DNA of 33,326 bases from NCBI GenBank assembly GCA_001802645.1, contig MGZJ01000005.1:1-33326 (forward strand), in the 5' to 3' direction. A program made the translations under genes and the position numbers. The notes under the pieces are model-generated. The model ran no database searches. It was not told the DNA's origin and saw only the letters and a list, made by a program, of their open reading frames with translations. Position 1 is the first letter of the stretch. Each line of letters opens with the position of its first letter. Below are positions 14,419 through 22,939 of this stretch, one piece after another. The DNA is from Geobacteraceae bacterium GWC2_53_11 (GTDB taxonomy: Bacteria; Desulfobacterota; Desulfuromonadia; Geobacterales; Pseudopelobacteraceae).

Positions 14419-15708
14419 TTATTTCGCGGCCACTTTTTCCAGCAGCGGGAAAAAGGTCGGGAAGGATGTTGCCACACAGCCGATATCGGTAACGGTGATC
14501 GGACCGGTCGCCACAAGGGCGGCAACCGACATGGACATGGCGATGCGATGGTCTCCGGAACTGTCCACCGTGCCGCCGAGCAGCCGGTCAGAACCGGTGA
14601 TGTCCATGCCGTCTTCGCATTCGGTAACCGTGATACCTACCTTGCCCAGATTGACGGCCATGGCAGTGATCCGGTCGGTTTCCTTGACCCGCAGTTCCTT
14701 GGCATCCCTGACGGTAGTAACACCTTCCGCACGAGCCGCGGCAATACAGATGGCCGGAAATTCATCGATAGCCCTCGGCACGACGCTGCCGGAAATGGCG
14801 ATCCCCTTGAGCCGGGAGGAACGTACCAGAAGATCGGCAACCGGCTCGCCGGACACGTCGCGCTCGTCAATCAACTGAATGTCGCCACCCATGGCCTTGA
14901 GGATATCGATAACTCCGGTACGGGAGGGATTGACGCCCACGTTTTTGATCAGCAGTTCGGAGTTAGGGGTAATCAGCGCCGCTACCAGGAAAAACGCCGC
15001 AGACGAGATATCGCCCGGCACGGTCACGTCCTGGGCGGTCAGCTCAACGCCACCGCGGACCGTGACGCCATTGGGGTTGACCTTCAGCGATGCGCCGAAG
15101 TAGCGGAACATCCGCTCCGAATGGTCGCGCGACAGGCTCGGCTCAGTAACCGTTGTTTCCCCTTCGGCGTACAATCCGGCCAGCATGAGCGAAGATTTGA
15201 TCTGGGCGCTCGATACGGGAGAGTGGTAGTCGATCCCCTTGAGGCCGCCGCCGGTGATCGCCAGAGGCGCCAGCGTGCCGCCGTTGCGGCCGGCAATGCG
15301 GGCGCCCATGCGTGAGAGCGGCTCCACGACCCGTTTCATGGGGCGTTTGCGCAGGTACTGGTCGCCGGTGACGACCGAAAAGAACGACTGTCCGGACAGC
15401 AGCCCGGTGATCAGCCTGATGGTGGTGCCGGAGTTGCCGCAGTCAAGGACATCGCCCGGCTCCTGCAGGCCATGCAGGCCGCGGCCGGTGATCCGGATCG
15501 TTTCGCCGTCGTCGTTGATATCAACCCCCATGGCGCGGAAGGCATGCATGGTGGACATGTTGTCTTCGCCGCGCAGGAAGCCGCGCACGGTGGTTACGCC
15601 GTTGGCGATGGCTCCGAGCATGATGGAACGGTGGGATATGGATTTGTCACCCGGAACGGCTATCTCGCCCCTGACAGAAGCTGCTGGTTGAATGGTTATT
15701 GAATTCAC
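14419..15708 (-). CDS. aroA: 3-phosphoshikimate 1-carboxyvinyltransferase (EPSP synthase)
   Basis: This 429-residue enzyme is of usual length and joins shikimate-3-phosphate and PEP in the shikimate pathway. Signatures seen: PGDKSISHRSIML (N-terminal PEP and S3P site), DCGNSGTTIRLITGLL, KRPMKRVVEPLSRMGA, SSAQIKSSLMLAGLYA, and RVKETDRITAMAVNLGKVG followed by DHRIAMSMSVAAL. The DCGNSGTT form of the active loop, instead of LGNAGTA, is as in class II enzymes. The GTG start at 15708 follows GGAG closely. It sits between tyrA and cmk in the operon. Confidence 0.96.
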   Translation of the reverse strand: MNSITIQPAASVRGEIAVPGDKSISHRSIMLGAIANGVTTVRGFLRGEDNMSTMHAFRAMGVDINDDGETIRITGRGLHGLQEPGDVLDCGNSGTTIRLITGLLSGQSFFSVVTGDQYLRKRPMKRVVEPLSRMGARIAGRNGGTLAPLAITGGGLKGIDYHSPVSSAQIKSSLMLAGLYAEGETTVTEPSLSRDHSERMFRYFGASLKVNPNGVTVRGGVELTAQDVTVPGDISSAAFFLVAALITPNSELLIKNVGVNPSRTGVIDILKAMGGDIQLIDERDVSGEPVADLLVRSSRLKGIAISGSVVPRAIDEFPAICIAAARAEGVTTVRDAKELRVKETDRITAMAVNLGKVGITVTECEDGMDITGSDRLLGGTVDSSGDHRIAMSMSVAALVATGPITVTDIGCVATSFPTFFPLLEKVAAK

Positions 15709-15735
15709 GGAAACTCCAGAAAAAGTTTTTGTGTA

Positions 15736-16599
15736 TTAGACTATGCCGTCGCGAAACTGTTTTGCGATGGTAAAAAACTCGGTTAACCCCGCCTGATCGC
15801 TCGTATCGATCCTCCTGCGCAGTTCGGCAAGACTGGCGGAAAAGCCGTCGATACTCTTCAAAAGCGCATCACGGTTCATCAGGGAGATATCGCGCCACAT
15901 GACCGGATCGGACGAGGCGATGCGGGTAAAATCACGGAAGCCGCCGGCTGTATAGGAAAGCACATTTTCCCCTTCCACGTCGGCCGTGCCCACCGCATGC
16001 ACCAGGGCATAGGCCACGGCGTGGGGAAGGTGCGATATTTCGGCGAAGATCCGGTCGTGATGCCCCGGCTCCATGGCACAGACTTCGGCGCCGGTAACTC
16101 GCCAGATGCGGTCAACGGTTGCCAGGGCGGCCTTATCAGTGTGTGAGGTGGGGGTCAGGATACAGCGTTTGCCCCGGTAGAGCGTGGCAAACGAGGCAGA
16201 AGCACCGGAATGTTCGGTGCCGGCGATGGGATGTCCTCCCACAAAGTGGCATCCGGCCGGCATAAGCGCCTCGCACTCCCGCACGATGGCGGTCTTGACA
16301 CTGCCACCATCGGTGACGATGCAGCCCGGCTTCAGAGACGGAGCAATCTCGGCAACCACGGAGGGAATGGCACAGACCGGCACGGAGATGAACACCATAT
16401 CCGCCCCCCGCACCCCTTCAAGCGCGTCCTGGGTAATTTCATCGCAAATCCCCAGGGAGAGCGCTTCTTCAAGATTGGCGCGGGAGCGGCCGATGCCGGC
16501 CACGCTCCCCACGGCACCCGCTTCACGCAGTGCACGGGCCAGGGAGCCTCCGATCAGCCCGACTCCTATTATTGCCAACCGATTTATGATTTTAGACAT
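15736..16599 (-). CDS. tyrA: Prephenate dehydrogenase
   Basis: This is a 287-residue monofunctional TyrA, oxidising prephenate to 4-hydroxyphenylpyruvate for tyrosine. IIGVGLIGGSLARALREAG is the nucleotide-binding loop. VTDGGSVKTAIV, FVGGHPIAGTEHSGASAS and ISHLPHAVAYALVH are the conserved prephenate-site blocks (His of GGHPIAG and of SHLPH). No ACT domain or chorismate mutase domain is attached. GGGAGG precedes the ATG; the gene begins 10 bases after pheA and ends 27 bases before aroA. Confidence 0.95.
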   Translation of the reverse strand: MSKIINRLAIIGVGLIGGSLARALREAGAVGSVAGIGRSRANLEEALSLGICDEITQDALEGVRGADMVFISVPVCAIPSVVAEIAPSLKPGCIVTDGGSVKTAIVRECEALMPAGCHFVGGHPIAGTEHSGASASFATLYRGKRCILTPTSHTDKAALATVDRIWRVTGAEVCAMEPGHHDRIFAEISHLPHAVAYALVHAVGTADVEGENVLSYTAGGFRDFTRIASSDPVMWRDISLMNRDALLKSIDGFSASLAELRRRIDTSDQAGLTEFFTIAKQFRDGIV

Positions 16600-16609
16600 G
16601 CGGCCTCCC

Positions 16610-17689
16610 CTACATTGTTCTCGGATACGATCCGAGAACCTTCAGGAATTGGCAGCACTGCTTGAGCTCTTCAAGGGCGGCATGAACGTCCGGGTCCGAA
16701 ACGTGGCCGAACAGATCCAGAAAGAATATATATTCCCACGCCTTCTTTTTGAATGGCCGTGATTCAATTTTAGACAGGTTGATACCGCGTGAGGCAAACG
16801 GCTCCAGCATCCGGCAGAGAATGCCCGGCTCGTCCTTGACCGAAAAGAGCACCGACGTCTTGTCGTTGCCGGAACGGTCTATCCCCTTGCGGGAGATCGT
16901 CAGGAAGCGGGTGAAGTTGTTGACCTGGTCCTCGATACGGCTCCGCACGACCTTGAGGTCATACAGCGATGCGGCCAGTTCACTGGCGATCGCCGCCGAC
17001 GTATAGTCGTCGCTGGCAATCTGGGCGGCAACAGCGGTGGACGCAACATCGACCGTCGGAATACCGGACAGGTTCTCATCCAGCCACTGGCGGCACTGGG
17101 CGATGGGCTGGGAATGGGAATACACTTTTTTGACATCCTCGATCCGCCCGGTGCGGGAGAGGAGATCGTGGTGGACTTCAAGCAGAATCTCACCGGTGAT
17201 CTGGAGGCCGCTTTCAACGAACATGTCCAGGGTGTGGGAAACGACCCCCTCGGTGGAGTTTTCCACCGGCACGACGCCGTAGAGCGCCCTCCCCTTTTCA
17301 ACCTCTTCGAACACCGCCGGAATGGATTTCATGGGAACCAGCTCGGCGGAGAGCCCGAACTGCTGCATGGTCGCCAGGTGGCTGAAGGTCGCCTTTGGCC
17401 CGAGGAAAGCAACTTTCATGGGCGATTCCAGGGCAAGGCAGGCGGAAATGATTTCGCGATAAATGCTTTTCAGGGCGTCGTTGGGGAACGGTCCGGGATT
17501 GTTGCCGAGCAGCCGTTCATAAATCTGACGCTCACGTCCCGGCACATGAAAATCAAGGTTGTTGCCCGATTTCAGCCTCCCGACTTCAAGCACGACCTGC
17601 GACCGCTCGTTGAGCAGGTCAAGAATGGCATCATCAATAGTATCGATCCGCGTACGAAGATCCTGAATGGTCAGTGCATTTTTCTGCAA
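16610..17689 (-). CDS. pheA: Chorismate mutase / prephenate dehydratase (P-protein)
   Basis: This bifunctional enzyme of about 359 residues makes phenylpyruvate from chorismate. The N-terminal chorismate mutase is AroQ type (LRTRIDTIDDAILDLLNERSQVVLEVGRLK). The dehydratase begins VAFLGPKATFSHLA and contains GVVPVENSTEGVV and the TRF(L)-type NFTRFLTI motif. The C-terminal ACT domain (KDEPGILCRMLEPFASRGINLSKIESRP) should bind Phe for feedback inhibition. I choose the TTG at 17689 (AGGCGG six bases upstream), which fits family length; the longer frame to 17764 adds a hydrophobic leader foreign to the family. No Phe-rich leader peptide is seen upstream. First gene of the aromatic-rpsA operon. Confidence 0.93.
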   Translation of the reverse strand: MQKNALTIQDLRTRIDTIDDAILDLLNERSQVVLEVGRLKSGNNLDFHVPGRERQIYERLLGNNPGPFPNDALKSIYREIISACLALESPMKVAFLGPKATFSHLATMQQFGLSAELVPMKSIPAVFEEVEKGRALYGVVPVENSTEGVVSHTLDMFVESGLQITGEILLEVHHDLLSRTGRIEDVKKVYSHSQPIAQCRQWLDENLSGIPTVDVASTAVAAQIASDDYTSAAIASELAASLYDLKVVRSRIEDQVNNFTRFLTISRKGIDRSGNDKTSVLFSVKDEPGILCRMLEPFASRGINLSKIESRPFKKKAWEYIFFLDLFGHVSDPDVHAALEELKQCCQFLKVLGSYPRTM

Positions 17690-17799
17690 GGGGAACCGCC
17701 TGGTGGGTAGTAATGTGAAGTACAAAAGGAGGGTTAATGTAAAACAAGGTATGATAAAATGCAACCGCTTTTAAACCGGATTTACAGAGCTCCTGCCCG

Positions 17800-18354
17800 T
17801 CAACTCTGCGGGTCGTGATACCCGAACGTGTCAAGCCATGCGTCAAAAACGGCAACTTTTTCTTCACCAAACGGGAGCAGCTTGCTGCGCACCTTGCCAA
17901 CACTCTTTCGCCTGCCCAGATGATCCGGATTCTTTGAATAGAACAGATCGGCAAAACAGATGATCTGCTCAGACTGTGACTGCGGACACATGTCCCGGTG
18001 GGGAAGCGGCAGGTTCTGGCGGACGATGTCGTCAAGCGTCAGGCCTACCCCGGTATGGCGTTCACAGACCAGGGCGTGCAGCGGATAACCTTCCCGGTCC
18101 AGAATCTCGCGTCCGAGGACACCGTGCATGATATAGGTGTGCGGGCCGTGGATACCAAGTTCGGGAGCACGCACCTGGCTGACCCCGATATCATGCAGCA
18201 TCGCCGCTTCATCAATAAAGCGGCATTCACGCTCCGGCAGCGACAAGCGATGTGCTATCTCCAGGGCAAGGCCGGCAACATACCGGCTGTGCTCACGGAC
18301 AATCCCGAGCGGGCCGCTTTCGAAATAGCGGGATAAAAGGTCTGTTGTCCACAT
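17800..18354 (-). CDS. HD-domain phosphohydrolase family protein
   Basis: This 184-residue protein has an HD domain: EHSRYVAGLALEIAHRL, AAMLHDIGV (the HD pair) and later histidines HGVLGREIL and CERHTGVGL as further metal ligands. Such small HD proteins are metal-dependent phosphohydrolases; the YedJ/HDIG type is the nearest look. The substrate cannot be told. GGAGA precedes the ATG at 18354. It is followed, 110 bases on, by pheA and may be transcribed with it. Confidence 0.8.
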   Translation of the reverse strand: MWTTDLLSRYFESGPLGIVREHSRYVAGLALEIAHRLSLPERECRFIDEAAMLHDIGVSQVRAPELGIHGPHTYIMHGVLGREILDREGYPLHALVCERHTGVGLTLDDIVRQNLPLPHRDMCPQSQSEQIICFADLFYSKNPDHLGRRKSVGKVRSKLLPFGEEKVAVFDAWLDTFGYHDPQS

Positions 18355-18447
18355 AGGTCATTCTCCGTCATATTTTTGAAAAAACTGCCGCCAGCTGTCG
18401 CCCCAACAAGTCAAAAACACGACACCAACTAATAACTGACTGTATTT

Positions 18448-18456
18448 ATTATACCA
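18448..18456 (-). promoter_or_regulatory. Extended -10 promoter of the HD-domain gene
   Basis: The minus strand reads TGGTATAAT, an extended -10 element with a perfect hexamer, about 92 bases before the ATG at 18354. There is no clear -35, as expected for extended -10 promoters. Confidence 0.5.
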
Positions 18457-18462
18457 TTTAAT

Positions 18463-18479
18463 TTGGCATTGAATATGCT
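18463..18479 (+). promoter_or_regulatory. Candidate sigma-54 (RpoN) promoter of the small gene
   Basis: TTGGCAT-N5-ATGCT keeps GG and GC exactly 12 bases apart, as in the -24/-12 consensus TGGCAC-N5-TTGCW. It lies 66 bases before the ATG at 18545. Two consensus positions deviate. No enhancer-binding site was identified. Confidence 0.45.
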
Positions 18480-18544
18480 GTATGTGTAAGCAGCAGATCT
18501 CATCACAAAAAGTATACGCAATTAAAGTTCGTCAGGAGTTCGTC

Positions 18545-18712
18545 ATGTATGCAAAATTTCCATTTTACTCGGTAGCCCAGATGTATGCGTTAACCCTGAA
18601 CACTCCGGTGGCAATCATGCTCGGTGAAGATCATATGTATTGGGTTGTGGACCGGGGCAACGAGTTGAGATTTGCACGGGAAGGGTGTTCACTATTGTCG
18701 CATGCCGTCTAG
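18545..18712 (+). CDS. Small 55-residue protein of unknown function
   Basis: MYAKFPFYSVAQMYALTLN, then TPVAIMLGEDHMYWVVDRGNE and a short tail. The AGGAG site six bases before the ATG at 18545 selects this start over an upstream ATG at 18482. There is no signal peptide, membrane helix or known motif. It stands alone between a divergent HD gene and a convergent EAL-HDOD gene. It is probably real because of the ribosome site and the candidate sigma-54 promoter. Confidence 0.65.
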   Translation: MYAKFPFYSVAQMYALTLNTPVAIMLGEDHMYWVVDRGNELRFAREGCSLLSHAV

Positions 18713-18755
18713 TATAGTGCCGGACTGAAGGATTTATGCTTCTCAGGGATCCGCT

Positions 18756-20000
18756 CTAATCTTCCTGATGAACCAGGGAACTTCTCCAGTTAAACGCTTC
18801 AAGCTGAGCTGTCAACAGTTGGTCCAGAGAAACTCCGCATTCACCCAGCAAAACCGTCACCGCATCAAAATCAGTCACTTCCAGCTTTTCCGTCAGCATT
18901 AACATCTTGCCAAGCTGCCCGTCCCGCCGCAACAGAGCCGAACTGACATCATCATTGAGGTTCAGGTTGGCGATAATTTCATCCATCGGTGTTTCAAACA
19001 GCACATCCAGCAGCGACAGTATCCCGACCATAAACGCCGCTTCTGCCTGCTCATCGCTTGCCGCACGTCCGGACACCTGTTTCAGCATAATCTCCATCAG
19101 CCGCCCGCGCACAGCAGCCATCTCAAGCAGCGGATGATTCATTGCGCGTGAATCATGACCGGCAAACAGGGACAACTGGGTCCAGCGCCGCAGATGGTTC
19201 ATACCGAGCATGAGTATGGCATGGCGGAGTGTCTTTATTTTCTCGCGCATGCCGATGGCAACCGAATTTACCAGCCTCAGCAGGTTGTAGGAAAGGCCCG
19301 GATTTTCCTTGAAGGTCATTTCAATGGTTTCAACCGTGGCCCCCATGGTCAACTGCTGCAGCAGCTTTAACAGCGCCAGCCCCGATACGTCGATCTTCCT
19401 GCGATTAAGCACAACCGGACGGGCAAAGAAATACCCCTGAAACAGATCAAAACCCAATTCAAAACAGACTTGAAACTGCTCGACGGTCTCAACTTTTTCT
19501 GCCAAAAGTTTGACAGGATACTTCCGCAACGCATTTACAACATCCGGCAACGCTTCCATTCCGGTCAAAAGGATATCTATTTTTATAATATCGACAACAT
19601 TGTAAATTTCGTCATTGTGCGAATCAAACTCATGGTCATCCAGGGCAAGCAGAAAACCCATCTCCTTCAGCTCGCGACAACGGTCAATCACCTGATCGTC
19701 GAGCCGGATCATCTCAAGCAGCTCAAGTACGGTCTGGCCGATCGGTAAAAGCTCCAGCATTTCAGACAACAGCAGCCCCAAGTGCACGTTTATAAAGCCG
19801 AATTTCCCCCCCAGAACTTCATGCATGCCGAAAGATGAGAGCGCATGCGTGATCACATTCGAGCTGGCGTGGGAATAACTTTCAAAGACGGCATGATCCA
19901 TATCCGCCGAGCGAAACAGCAGCTCGTAACCGACGATCTCCTGATTGCGATCAAGTATCGGTTGACGTCCTAAAAAGAATTTTTCGGAGGATGAGGCCAT
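18756..20000 (-). CDS. EAL-HDOD signalling protein (YuxH/CdgJ type)
   Basis: This is a 414-residue protein. Residues about 5-205 are a degenerate EAL domain: FLGRQPILDRNQEIVGYELLFRS, FINVHLGLL, LEMGFLLALDD-like loop (LALDDHEFD in place of DDFGTG) and DIIKIDI. Loss of the DDFGTG loop suggests no cyclic-di-GMP hydrolysis. Residues about 205-400 are an HDOD domain (LLKLLQQLTMGATVETIEMTFKENPGLSYNLLRLVNS). Relatives affect motility and chemotaxis. I start at ATG 20000 (MASSSEKFF), with AAGG six bases upstream; 30 more codons are open but unlike the family. Confidence 0.85.
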   Translation of the reverse strand: MASSSEKFFLGRQPILDRNQEIVGYELLFRSADMDHAVFESYSHASSNVITHALSSFGMHEVLGGKFGFINVHLGLLLSEMLELLPIGQTVLELLEMIRLDDQVIDRCRELKEMGFLLALDDHEFDSHNDEIYNVVDIIKIDILLTGMEALPDVVNALRKYPVKLLAEKVETVEQFQVCFELGFDLFQGYFFARPVVLNRRKIDVSGLALLKLLQQLTMGATVETIEMTFKENPGLSYNLLRLVNSVAIGMREKIKTLRHAILMLGMNHLRRWTQLSLFAGHDSRAMNHPLLEMAAVRGRLMEIMLKQVSGRAASDEQAEAAFMVGILSLLDVLFETPMDEIIANLNLNDDVSSALLRRDGQLGKMLMLTEKLEVTDFDAVTVLLGECGVSLDQLLTAQLEAFNWRSSLVHQED

Positions 20001-20209
20001 AACAAACCTTACCACGTAAAAGTGAACTACCGGCGAATAATTAAAAATGTTTTTGATGATAACAGAAGTTTGGCAAAGTTCAAGTGTCATTATTTCGACA
20101 TGCTTTACATTCAGCCATGCGTCGTGCTAGCTTGACAAAAAATTTGGTCCTGTGACGGTCACCACCTTTTCAGATTGTTCTCGTCATGGAGCCCCAGGAG
20201 CTCTTTCAT

Positions 20210-21217
20210 ATGAAACGTAAAGCAATTGCCCTCCTCTCGGGAGGTCTCGACTCGACCCTTGCGGTCAAAATGATGCTCGATCTCGGCATCGAAGTCGAAG
20301 CCCTCAACTTCACATCCCCCTTTTGCACCTGTACCGGCAAAAACTCCGGCTGCAAATCCGAAGCGGTCCGCGTCGCCCAGGAATACAATATTCCGATCAA
20401 GGTAGTACACAAAGGACTCGATTATCTCGAAATAGTCCGCAACCCGGTGCACGGCTACGGCAAGGGCGTTAATCCCTGTATTGACTGCCGTATTTATCTG
20501 CTCAGAAGAGCCAAAGAGTACATGCTGGAAAGCGGCGCCGACTTTGTTTTTACCGGCGAGGTCCTTGGTCAGCGCCCCATGAGCCAGCGGCGCGACACGT
20601 TGCGCGTCATCGAACGGGAAAGCGGCCTGGAAGGGCTGCTGCTGCGGCCGCTCTCGGCCCGGCACTTCGAGCCGACGATCCCTGAAAAAGAGGGGTGGGT
20701 TGACCGGGACAAGCTGCTGGCCATCGAAGGGAGATCGCGTTCCGTCCAGATGCAGATGGCTGAGGATCTTGATGTCAAGAACTACCCCTGCCCGGCCGGG
20801 GGGTGTCTACTGACGGAGCTCTCCTTTGTCCCCAAGATCCGCGACGTCTTTGATCATTCGGAAGAACTCAAGTTGCGGGACTTCAAACTGCTCAAAACCG
20901 GGCGTCATTTCCGCATCGGCCCTGACAGCAAGGCGGTCATGGGGCGCAATGAAGCAGACAACAACCACCTTGAACATGCCCGGGGACCGGGAGAAGCCGC
21001 CCTCACCTGGATGGACGGCAACACCCCTGTTGCCATTATCATCGGAGAGCAAAGCCATGATCTTGTCAACCTGAGCGCCCGGATCCTGCTCCGCTATACA
21101 AAAGCTGAACCGGGTGCGGAATGCCGCATGGAGCTGCGCAGCAATGACACAACAGAGGTTTTTTCCGTAATCAACGACCTCGGTCCTGACGGGGTGGAGC
21201 AGTATCTGGTGGCGTGA
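20210..21217 (+). CDS. ThiI-like ATP pyrophosphatase, predicted tRNA thiolation enzyme
   Basis: This is a 335-residue protein. The PP-loop SGGLDST is at residues 10-16, so ATP is cleaved to AMP to activate a substrate, as in ThiI, TtcA and MnmA. Cysteines in CTCTGKNSGC, NPCIDCRI and YPCPAGGC could carry sulfur or a cluster. The C-terminal third (FKLLKTGRHFRIGPDSKAVMGRNEADNNHL) resembles the NFACT-R/DUF814 RNA-binding domain. Together this suggests thiouridine formation in tRNA; QueC-like chemistry is less likely. AGGAG precedes ATG 20210; an ATG 24 bases earlier has no ribosome site. The gene ends shortly before a strong terminator. Confidence 0.8.
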   Translation: MKRKAIALLSGGLDSTLAVKMMLDLGIEVEALNFTSPFCTCTGKNSGCKSEAVRVAQEYNIPIKVVHKGLDYLEIVRNPVHGYGKGVNPCIDCRIYLLRRAKEYMLESGADFVFTGEVLGQRPMSQRRDTLRVIERESGLEGLLLRPLSARHFEPTIPEKEGWVDRDKLLAIEGRSRSVQMQMAEDLDVKNYPCPAGGCLLTELSFVPKIRDVFDHSEELKLRDFKLLKTGRHFRIGPDSKAVMGRNEADNNHLEHARGPGEAALTWMDGNTPVAIIIGEQSHDLVNLSARILLRYTKAEPGAECRMELRSNDTTEVFSVINDLGPDGVEQYLVA

Positions 21218-21247
21218 CACTCCGCTTCGGCATACCCCTGGCATCAT

Positions 21248-21287
21248 AAAAGCGCCCTCCGGAAGCAAGGTATCCGGAGGGCGCTTT
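21248..21287 (+). terminator. Intrinsic terminator after the ThiI-like gene
   Basis: The perfect 15-base arms AAGCGCCCTCCGGA... (21249-21263) and TCCGGAGGGCGCTTT (21273-21287) surround a 9-base loop. The T run is short (TTT), but the stem is very stable. Confidence 0.8.
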
Positions 21288-21421
21288 ACGATTCCCGCAC
21301 TTCTTCCCCTGAGCTGTTACCAGCTTCTGTCGATTTATGTTGTTAACAGCACCGCATTTCACTAGATTCAACAACAGAGCCGCATCTTGGCTAACCTCCC
21401 AAAACATTTAGGATTGAACAT

Positions 21422-22315
21422 ATGATTTTGATAACCGGTGCAAACGGATTTATCGGAAGCAGGCTTGCCAGGGAACTCTGTGCAAAAGGGCTGCCTGTCC
21501 GCTGCATGGCACGACATCCGGAATCCAGTCGATTCCCCGAGAGTGCCGAGGTTGTCGCCGCTGATCTGCTGATGCCTCTGTCCCTCCAGCCTGCTCTGAA
21601 AGGGATCGACACCGCCTACTACCTTGTGCATTCCATGGCAGGCGGAAGAGCGGGGTTTGAGCGTCGTGACCGGGAGGCCGCCCGTAACTTTGTAACAGCT
21701 GCAGAAAAGGCGGGAGTAAGGCGAGTCATCTATCTGGGAGGGTTGGGAGAAACAGGCGGCGGCCTCTCGGAACATCTGAAAAGCCGTCTGGAAGTTGCCG
21801 AGATTATACGTTCCGGTTCATTTGCCACCACGTTCCTGAGGGCGGCCGTCATCATCGGTGCGGGAGGAGCTTCATTCGAACTGGTGCGGGGCCTGGTCAA
21901 CCGCCTGCCGGTCATGATCACACCCCGCTGGGTCTCCACCAGATCACAACCCATTGCGGTCAACGACGTCATTTCCTATCTCACCGGCTGTCTCGATGAC
22001 GAGCGCACCGCCGGCAGAACCTTCGATATCGGCGGGCCGGACATCATCTCCTACCGCGATATGATGCTCCGCTTTGCAGCCATTCAGGGCAAGCGTCTCT
22101 GGATCATCCCGGTGCCGGTACTGACACCGAAGCTTTCGTCATACTGGGTGGCACTGTTCAGCCCGGTCCCTCCCTCGGTTTCGATGCCGCTGATCGAAGG
22201 GCTGGCCAATGAGGTTATCTGCAGGGAAAACAGCATTCGCGAGTTGATGCCGTTCCGGCTGACGCCGTACGACGAAGCGATCAGAAATGCCTTTCAAGAG
22301 AATCAGAAACCCTGA
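21422..22315 (+). CDS. Atypical SDR / NAD(P)-binding protein
   Basis: This is a 297-residue protein with a Rossmann fold: ITGANGFIGSRLARELCAKG at the N-terminus (GxxGxxG), AADL after strand 3, and DTAYYLVHSM as in the NDUFA9-like/DUF2867-associated atypical short-chain dehydrogenases. The usual YxxxK is not obvious (RRVIYLGGLGE...HLKSR), typical of atypical members that act as binding or epimerase-like proteins. The C-terminal catalytic extension (DUF2867) of longer homologues is missing. Substrate unknown. It ends 16 bases from the convergent yfbR. Confidence 0.8.
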   Translation: MILITGANGFIGSRLARELCAKGLPVRCMARHPESSRFPESAEVVAADLLMPLSLQPALKGIDTAYYLVHSMAGGRAGFERRDREAARNFVTAAEKAGVRRVIYLGGLGETGGGLSEHLKSRLEVAEIIRSGSFATTFLRAAVIIGAGGASFELVRGLVNRLPVMITPRWVSTRSQPIAVNDVISYLTGCLDDERTAGRTFDIGGPDIISYRDMMLRFAAIQGKRLWIIPVPVLTPKLSSYWVALFSPVPPSVSMPLIEGLANEVICRENSIRELMPFRLTPYDEAIRNAFQENQKP

Positions 22316-22330
22316 TTCCCGGATTCAAAG

Positions 22331-22936
22331 TCACCCCAGTTTCAGTTCATCCAGCGACAGCCGGTAACCGGGCAGAAGCTTTTCCAGAAAATAGATCACC
22401 TCGGGGAGTTTGCTGACGGAAAGCTGCTCAAAATGCTCTGCTTCGGCACGCCGGAACTCGTGGTTGCCGCTCTTCCCCTCTTCAATGCATTTCGTCAGCG
22501 CCGCGATCTTGTCGGCGGCCTTGACGATCCGGACGTATTCCTCCTCGTCGTCGAAAAAGAACAGCGGCTCGTACTCCTTGGCCAGCTCGGGCGGGAGCAT
22601 CGCCAGCAGTTTCCGGCGCGCACGGTCCTCAAGCTGATGGAATGAGCGTTTGAAATTGGGGTTGAAATGCTTGACCGGCGTCGGCATGTCTCCGGTGAAA
22701 ATTTCGCTGGCATCGTGGAAAATCCCGTACATCGCCGCCCGTGACGGGTCGAGAGTGCCGCCATAATAGGTGTTGCGGATCATGACCAGCGCATGGGCAA
22801 TGACGGCAACATCGAGACTGTGCTCCTGGATGTTTTCCGGCACCGTGTTGCGCATCAACCCCCAGCGGCTGATGTAACGCATGCGGGAAAGGAAGGCAAA
22901 AAAGTCGTACTGTTCAGCTGGTGCAGATTTTTGCAT
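22331..22936 (-). CDS. yfbR: 5'-deoxynucleotidase (YfbR-like, HD domain)
   Basis: This is a 201-residue HD protein. MRYISRWGLMRNTVPENIQEHSLDVAVIAHAL, IFHDASEIFTGDMPTPVKHF and VKAADKIAALTKCIEE match YfbR, which removes phosphate from deoxynucleoside 5'-monophosphates. The start is three bases after the dgt stop, so the two are one operon. Paired with Dgt it would control deoxynucleotide pools by degradation. Confidence 0.9.
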   Translation of the reverse strand: MQKSAPAEQYDFFAFLSRMRYISRWGLMRNTVPENIQEHSLDVAVIAHALVMIRNTYYGGTLDPSRAAMYGIFHDASEIFTGDMPTPVKHFNPNFKRSFHQLEDRARRKLLAMLPPELAKEYEPLFFFDDEEEYVRIVKAADKIAALTKCIEEGKSGNHEFRRAEAEHFEQLSVSKLPEVIYFLEKLLPGYRLSLDELKLG

Positions 22937-22939
22937 TAA

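Noticed and set aside
14548-15315. Long plus-strand open frames opposite aroA and cmk
   Set aside because: GC-rich codon bias of the real minus-strand genes produces them; their translations have no recognisable domain.
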